From Thermotogae bacterium (GTDB lineage Bacteria; Thermotogota; Thermotogae; Petrotogales; Petrotogaceae): a DNA stretch of 64,000 nt. Of the stretch, positions 59,654 through 64,000 are shown piece after piece. The notes beneath the pieces were generated by a model that saw nothing but the letters and a program-made list of their open reading frames with translations, did not search any database and was not told the origin of the DNA. The stretch is from the NCBI GenBank assembly GCA_024233675.1, contig JACKPH010000003.1, forward strand, positions 186,001 through 250,000, given 5' to 3'. How positions within the stretch are numbered: the stretch's first letter is position 1; every line of letters starts with the position of its first letter. The translations under genes were made by a program, and so were the position numbers.

Positions 59654-59727
59654 AAATTATCACGTAAAGTTTTTACAATTCCTTTTTTTATTATATTTGC
59701 ATTCTTTCTCAAATAATTTTTTATCAT
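59650..59727 (-). CDS. 25-residue micro-ORF coupled to cutC
   Basis: An open frame, read by hand, begins at the ATG at 59725-59727 after AAGGAGA and encodes 25 residues starting MIKNYLRKNANIIKK. It is basic, with eight Lys/Arg. Its TGA overlaps the cutC ATG by four bases, while cutC lacks a ribosome-binding site. It may be a leader peptide that lets ribosomes reach cutC, or a small protein in its own right. Expression is not proven. Confidence 0.55.
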   Translation of the reverse strand: MIKNYLRKNANIIKKGIVKTLRDNL

Positions 59728-59753
59728 TATTATATCTCCTTATCTATATAACT

Positions 59754-59786
59754 AAAAACGCCAAAGAAATATACTTTGGCGTTTTT
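59754..59786 (-). terminator. Rho-independent terminator after rpoD
   Basis: AAAAACGCCAAAG and CTTTGGCGTTTTT (59754-59766 with 59774-59786, 7-base loop) stop the rpoD transcript four bases after its end; T residues are found on both strands. Confidence 0.9.
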
Positions 59787-59789
59787 AAC

Positions 59790-61046
59790 CTAACCGTCTA
59801 TTATATCTTTAAGCTGCGAGCTTCTGCTCGGATGTCTTAATTTTCTCAGTGCTTTCGTTTCTATCTGTCTTATTCTTTCACGTGTTACATTGAAAAACTG
59901 TCCGACTTCCTCAAGTGTTTTTTGTTTACCGTCAAGAAAACCGTATCTCATTTTAAGAACAAGTGCCTCTTTCGGATGAAGTGTATCGAGTACTTCTTCA
60001 AGTTTTTCTTTAAGTATCATCTGTTGTGCTACTTCTTCAGGAGTTAAATCGTTTGCACCTACAAAATCACCTGTTTCAGACTCGTCATCATCACCGCTTC
60101 CGTTTGATATAGGAGAATTAAGTGAAATTATATCTTTTGCACTCATTAATATCTCATTTATTTTTTCAACCGGTTTATCCATAAGTTTTGCAAGTTCTTC
60201 ATTTTTCGGATAATCACCGTTATCCTGTATATATTCCCTTATTATTTTATTCATTCTGTTTATTGTTTCAACCATATGTACAGGTATTCTTATTGTTCTT
60301 GCCTGATCAGCTATCGCTCTTGTTATCGCCTGTCTTATCCACCATGTCGCATATGTCGAAAATTTAAATCCTTTTTTCCAGTCAAATTTATTTACAGCTT
60401 TTATAAGCCCTATATTTCCTTCCTGTATAAGATCAAGAAATGACAGCCCTCTTCCTGTATATCTCTTTGCTATAGATATTACAAGTCTCAGATTTGCTTT
60501 TATCAGTTCGTCCCTTGCCTTTTTATCGCCTCGCTGGGCTCTTCTGGCAAGCTGTCTTTCACGGGAAGGTGTGAGAAGATTTACTTTACTTATTTCTTTT
60601 AAATAAATTTTAATAGGATCTCCCAAAGAAATATTATCATACATTTTAAGTTCAACATTTTCAAGAAGTTCAAAAACATCTTCTTTTATTTCTTCATCTT
60701 CAGGATCTTCCATTCCGTCATCGTCATCGTCATCATCTGTATCTTCTTCAACTATATTTATACCGGATTCTTCAAGTGCAGCATAAATTTTTTCAATAAA
60801 ATCCGAATCAATTTCTTCAGATGTCTCAGCAGGTATAGCTTCATCGATATCCGAATAATTCAGATTATTATTTTTTTTCTTTGCTTTCTTCTTAAGATTT
60901 CTTATAACTTTTTCAACATCAATCTTTTCAGTGGGTTTTTTTACTTTAATTAAAGCTTCGTCACCATTTTCTTCAATTCTCTCAAAATCAAGATCCGCAA
61001 TCTTTTCCATAATGTTTTCCGTTTCTTTTTTTGAATTTTTTTCCAT
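59790..61046 (-). CDS. rpoD: Primary RNA polymerase sigma factor (sigma-70/SigA)
   Basis: The housekeeping sigma factor, 418 residues. An acidic N-terminal part (about 1-140) includes a run of aspartates (near residue 105). Region 2 is present in full (GNIGLIKAVNKFDWKKGFKF, STYATWWIRQAITRAIADQA), region 3 follows, and region 4 is VTRERIRQIETKALRKLRHP at the C-terminus. AAAGGGGG precedes the ATG. dnaG is not adjacent. A perfect match of nearby promoters to TTGACA/TATAAT agrees with a standard sigma factor. Confidence 0.97.
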   Translation of the reverse strand: MEKNSKKETENIMEKIADLDFERIEENGDEALIKVKKPTEKIDVEKVIRNLKKKAKKKNNNLNYSDIDEAIPAETSEEIDSDFIEKIYAALEESGINIVEEDTDDDDDDDGMEDPEDEEIKEDVFELLENVELKMYDNISLGDPIKIYLKEISKVNLLTPSRERQLARRAQRGDKKARDELIKANLRLVISIAKRYTGRGLSFLDLIQEGNIGLIKAVNKFDWKKGFKFSTYATWWIRQAITRAIADQARTIRIPVHMVETINRMNKIIREYIQDNGDYPKNEELAKLMDKPVEKINEILMSAKDIISLNSPISNGSGDDDESETGDFVGANDLTPEEVAQQMILKEKLEEVLDTLHPKEALVLKMRYGFLDGKQKTLEEVGQFFNVTRERIRQIETKALRKLRHPSRSSQLKDIIDG

Positions 61047-61127
61047 ATTTTACCCCCTTTAAAAAGAATCCCATATATTTAGACATAAAAATTTATTAAA
61101 AAGTTCAAATTTTTTTCAAAAAAAATA

Positions 61128-61156
61128 TTGACAATATTATTTTTATATGTTATAAT
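61128..61156 (+). promoter_or_regulatory. Consensus promoter for tRNA-Gln
   Basis: A perfect TTGACA (61128-61133), 17 bases, TATAAT (61151-61156), about 22 bases before the tRNA 5' end. The space between rpoD and the tRNA (61047-61177) contains nothing else I can support. Confidence 0.9.
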
Positions 61157-61177
61157 CTTTCACGTAATTAAAAATAT

Positions 61178-61251
61178 TGGGAGATCGTCTAATGGCAGGA
61201 CTGCGGACTCTGACTCCGCCAATGTAGGTTCGACCCCTACTCTCCCAGCCA
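61178..61251 (+). tRNA. tRNA-Gln (anticodon CTG)
   Basis: TGGGAGA pairs with TCTCCCA, then G and an encoded CCA. The anticodon arm GCGGACTCTGACTCCGC has the 7-base loop CTCTGAC with CTG at the anticodon, and the T arm contains AGGTTCGACCCCT. The U1-A72 pair fits a glutamine tRNA. Length is 74 bases. Confidence 0.93.
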
Positions 61252-61254
61252 TAC

Positions 61255-61280
61255 AAGACAGCTTAGGCTGTCTTTTTTTT
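61255..61280 (+). terminator. Rho-independent terminator after tRNA-Gln
   Basis: AAGACAGC and GCTGTCTT (61255-61262 with 61267-61274, 4-base loop) are followed by six or more T residues. Confidence 0.9.
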
Positions 61281-61351
61281 ATTTATTATCAAAATTAAAA
61301 TCATTTCAAATGTAAACATTTTCTTTACAATATTTAACTTTTTTTAATTAT

Positions 61352-61365
61352 TTAGGTATACCTAA
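61352..61365 (+). promoter_or_regulatory. DtxR/IdeR-like palindrome upstream of feoA
   Basis: TTAGGTATACCTAA is a perfect 14-bp palindrome and recalls the TTAGG...CCTAA half sites of DtxR/IdeR operators. A possible -10, TAAAAT (61382-61387), places it over the -35 region. It is not a canonical Fur box. Confidence 0.6.
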
Positions 61366-61425
61366 CTTTTTATAGATGTGTTAAAATATATATGAATATT
61401 TAAATTTATTTAGGGGTGATCCTGT

Positions 61426-61884
61426 ATGGTTAAAAAATTAAGTGAACTCACTATAGGCAGTGAGGGTTATATAAAGAATCTGAATTTTGATTCTTCTGTA
61501 AAAGAAAGACTTATTTCCATGGGACTTTTTCCGGGGAAAAAAATAAAACTTGTACATGTTTCTCCTTTCAACGATCCTTTTGTTTATTTAATAGAAGATA
61601 ATAAACTCATGCTGAGAAAAAGCGAAGCAGAAAATATAGAAATAGAAATTTCAAATATTCTTCTTCCTCTTATTAATATTGACAAAAAATTCTGTACTAT
61701 TGAATTTTTCTGCGGAGGTCAGGGATTCTGGAATAAAATGCGAAAAGAAGGATTAATATTAAATGAAAAGATAGAAATAATAGAAAAAACTAATTCTTCT
61801 GTAACTATAAAAACACCTAAGAAAATAATTGCATTGAGGCGCGGCTGGGCAAAAAAAATAATGTGTAAAGAAATGCTGGGGTGA
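61426..61884 (+). CDS. feoA: FeoA-domain protein, probably two tandem domains
   Basis: FeoA is a small SH3-like partner of the FeoB iron(II) permease. At 152 residues this is twice the normal size: residues 1-75 form one domain (KLSELTIGSEGYIKNL, RLISMGLFPGKKIKLV) and residues 76-152 a more divergent second one (FFCGGQGFWNKMRKEGL, IALRRGWAKKI). AGGGGTG precedes the ATG. It opens the feoA-feoC-feoB operon. Confidence 0.88.
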   Translation: MVKKLSELTIGSEGYIKNLNFDSSVKERLISMGLFPGKKIKLVHVSPFNDPFVYLIEDNKLMLRKSEAENIEIEISNILLPLINIDKKFCTIEFFCGGQGFWNKMRKEGLILNEKIEIIEKTNSSVTIKTPKKIIALRRGWAKKIMCKEMLG

Positions 61885-61889
61885 TATTT

Positions 61890-62117
61890 ATGGTAGTTAA
61901 AGATATAGTTAAATACATAAATAATGAAAAATCCGTTGATTTAAACTCTCTTAAAGCCAGATTCAAAATTACAGATTCACAGATGTCTGTTTTAATTCCT
62001 ATTCTTTCGGGATACGGAATAAATTATGAAAAAATTGATAAAGTAACACCTGTATGTGCTGCATGCCCGGTAAAACAAAACTGTAATATGAAAGGACTGA
62101 ATAAATGTGGTTTATGA
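61890..62117 (+). CDS. FeoC-like winged-helix protein with cysteine cluster
   Basis: A 75-residue protein with an N-terminal winged helix (VVKDIVKYINNEKSVDLNSL) and a C-terminal cluster VCAACPVKQNCNMKGLNKC (CX2CX5CX7C), suited to an Fe-S cluster. This is the FeoC architecture, thought to sense iron or oxygen and control FeoB. The ATG at 61890 follows GGGGTG; a GTG nine bases upstream is inside the Shine-Dalgarno. It overlaps the feoB start by 11 bases. Confidence 0.82.
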   Translation: MVVKDIVKYINNEKSVDLNSLKARFKITDSQMSVLIPILSGYGINYEKIDKVTPVCAACPVKQNCNMKGLNKCGL

Positions 62118-64000
62118 AATAGCTATAATAGGAAATCCTAACGTAGGTAAAACTTCTATTTTTAATATATTAACAGGCTCAAAACAATATGTAGCAAACT
62201 GGCCCGGTGTAACCGTTGAAAAAAAAGTAGGTAATTTTTCCTATAAAAATGAAAAGTTTAAACTTGTTGATCTTCCCGGTATTTATTCTCTTTCCTCTAT
62301 GAGCGAGGATGAAAGAGTAGCAAGAGATTTTTTTATAAATGAAAACCCGGACTGTATAGTAGTGGTTGCAGATTCACTCAATCTTGAAAGATCTATGTTT
62401 CTTGCTTTACAGCTTCTTGAAATGAATCTTCCGGTAATTCTTGACCTCAATTCAATAGACGAGGTAAAAGAAAAAGGAAGAAAAATAAATATAGAATATA
62501 TAGAAAAAACACTTAATATTCCCGTTGTGGCTACTTCCGCCAAAGAACAGACAGGTATTACAGATTTATTGGAAAATATATATAAAGTTTCTAAAAGTTC
62601 TGTGAAAAAAACTTTTAAAATAAATTACCCCGAAAGAATTGAAAATTTCTGTCAGAAATTTTCCGAAATAAACAGTAATAATTCTAAACTCGCAAATTAC
62701 AATATGAAATGGGCTGCTCTTAATTATCTTGAAAACAACAGTCTTAATAATTTATTCGATGATAAATTAACAGAAAAAATAAACAACATTGATATTTTAC
62801 CGGAATTAAAAGATATCTATTTACAATGGAAATTTGATTTTCTATCAAAACTTGCGGAAAATGCTACTATAGCAAGCGGACGTGACTGGTCTTTCAGAGA
62901 TCTTCTTGATCATGTGCTTACACATAAATTTCTTGGACTCATAATATATATTCTTGCACTTTATATGGTTTTTTCAATAACTTTTACCGTTGCGGCACCA
63001 TTTTCTGATCTTCTTGATATGCTTTTTTCATCTTTAGGAGGATGGTTAGACGGTAAAATACCTATTGACTGGCTTAATTCTCTTATTGTTGATGGTATTA
63101 TAGGCGGTGTCGGAGGGGTACTGGTTTTTGTCCCGCAGATTTTTGTTTTGTTTTTCTTTATGGGATTTCTTGAAGAATCAGGTTACCTACCGAGAGCAGC
63201 TTTTCTCGTAGATAAAATAGTAAGAAAATTCGGACTTTCCGGACGTTCTTTTATGTCTATTATTCTGGGGTTCGGATGCAGTGTTCCCGCTATAATGTCA
63301 ACAAAAACAGTTTCTAACAAAAAAGAAAGAATGGCTTTAATCTTAAGTATACCTTTTGCATCATGCAGTGCAAGACTTCCGGTATATATAGTTTTAATAG
63401 CGGCATTTTTCCAGAATTATTCGGCGCTTGTCCTTCTGAGTATTTATTTATTAAGTATATTAATGGTTCTTTTTTCTTCTAAACTTATTCAGAAATTTAT
63501 AACACAGACTGAAAATATTCCTTTTACAATAGAACTACCGAGATTCAGAATGCCCGGATTAAAAAATCTTGGTTTTTATACATGGAACAAGGGTAAACAT
63601 TTTCTTGAAAAAGCAGGAACAATTATACTTCTCAGTACGATTGTTATCTGGGTATTATCTTATTTTCCGGCTTCAAATGACATAGAACACAGTTATGCAG
63701 CAGCAATAGGAAAATCAATTGCTCCTATAACAAGTCATCTTGGCTGGGACTGGAAAACAAACACTGCTATGATATTTGGTGTTACTGCTAAAGAAGTTAT
63801 TGTTTCAACTTATTCAACACTTTTAAATACTAATGAAGGAAATCTTGCAGCCGGTCTTTCTCAGATAATGACACCTCTTTCGGCATTCAGCCTTTTGATT
63901 TTTATTCTCGGTTATGTTCCCTGTTTTGCAACTTTAGGTGTAATAAAAAGTGAAACCGGATCCTGGAAGTGGGCTGTTTTTGCTTTCTTCTACACAACTA
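62107..64000 (+). CDS. feoB: Ferrous iron transport protein B (partial)
   Basis: FeoB imports Fe(II) through the inner membrane. I translated it from the GTG at 62107, about ten bases after AAAGGA, because no better start is present; the right edge truncates it after about 630 residues. The G domain has GNPNVGKTS (G1), DLPGIYSLS (G3) and LNSID (G4), then the helical domain and membrane segments with VPQIFVLFFFMGFLEESGYL and the GFGCSVPAIMSTKT metal-pathway motif. It is the last gene of the feo operon in view. Confidence 0.93.
   Translation, partial: MVYEIAIIGNPNVGKTSIFNILTGSKQYVANWPGVTVEKKVGNFSYKNEKFKLVDLPGIYSLSSMSEDERVARDFFINENPDCIVVVADSLNLERSMFLALQLLEMNLPVILDLNSIDEVKEKGRKINIEYIEKTLNIPVVATSAKEQTGITDLLENIYKVSKSSVKKTFKINYPERIENFCQKFSEINSNNSKLANYNMKWAALNYLENNSLNNLFDDKLTEKINNIDILPELKDIYLQWKFDFLSKLAENATIASGRDWSFRDLLDHVLTHKFLGLIIYILALYMVFSITFTVAAPFSDLLDMLFSSLGGWLDGKIPIDWLNSLIVDGIIGGVGGVLVFVPQIFVLFFFMGFLEESGYLPRAAFLVDKIVRKFGLSGRSFMSIILGFGCSVPAIMSTKTVSNKKERMALILSIPFASCSARLPVYIVLIAAFFQNYSALVLLSIYLLSILMVLFSSKLIQKFITQTENIPFTIELPRFRMPGLKNLGFYTWNKGKHFLEKAGTIILLSTIVIWVLSYFPASNDIEHSYAAAIGKSIAPITSHLGWDWKTNTAMIFGVTAKEVIVSTYSTLLNTNEGNLAAGLSQIMTPLSAFSLLIFILGYVPCFATLGVIKSETGSWKWAVFAFFYTT

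Overview
The window is AT-rich (roughly 30% GC by eye), densely packed chromosomal DNA, and it reads as a member of the Thermotogota, probably a mesophilic or moderately thermophilic Petrotogales/Kosmotogales-type lineage. Three things support this placement: NusG is 353 residues with a large internal insertion, RpoC is 1650 residues with a long N-terminal insertion, and the order clpC-radA-disA occurs as in Thermotoga. Secreted Tyr/Phe-rich barrel-like proteins fit a toga-bearing cell. The species assignment is inference; no rRNA is present.

Layout. Positions 1-1590 (minus strand) hold a truncated ABC ATPase and mtnA. Positions 1681-14618 (minus) are the classic transcription/translation block: tRNA-Thr, tRNA-Tyr, rpmG, secE, nusG, rplK, rplA, an L10-type leader with attenuator, rplJ, rplL, rpoB, rpoC. 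It is driven by a perfect TTGACA-17-TATAAT promoter. A secreted protein of unknown function follows at 14720-15613 (minus). Positions 15913-27057 (plus) hold clpC, radA, disA, smpB, an ABC ATPase, a pseudouridine synthase, an ABC-F protein, a GH13 amylase and a STAS protein. Positions 27087-37654 (minus) hold a propeller-like membrane-anchored protein, fliS with two uncharacterised neighbours, a sugar-modification set (phosphoglycosyl transferase, membrane dehydratase/epimerase, PLP aminotransferase), a membrane protein and hisS. Positions 37754-38539 (minus) hold an S1-domain gene, a GC-rich structured RNA candidate and rpmE.

Positions 38652-49586 (minus) form one tightly packed operon: fchA-like, tgt, VanZ-like, an outer-membrane-like protein, a TPR protein, a 947-residue secreted protein, an RlmD-like methyltransferase, a small membrane protein and an M20 peptidase. 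Positions 49638-50711 contain an uncharacterised possible UDG-fold protein and a candidate minus-strand small RNA carrying an anti-Shine-Dalgarno sequence. Positions 50712-56961 (plus) hold a receiver-like/TM/LysM protein and the complete sufCBDSU operon with a CoA-binding protein. Positions 57079-57978 hold a zinc-finger protein behind a 17-bp inverted-repeat operator. Positions 57993-61046 (minus) hold an isoaspartyl peptidase-like enzyme, cutC with a coupled 25-codon micro-ORF, and rpoD. Positions 61178-64000 (plus) hold tRNA-Gln and a feoA-feoC-feoB operon with a DtxR-type palindrome; feoB runs off the end.

No mobile elements, prophage genes, CRISPR arrays or rRNA were seen. The main unexplained signals are the GC-rich RNA at 38158-38282, the small-RNA candidate at 50583-50653, the surface-protein operon at 41432-47483 and the sugar-modification genes placed beside fliS.
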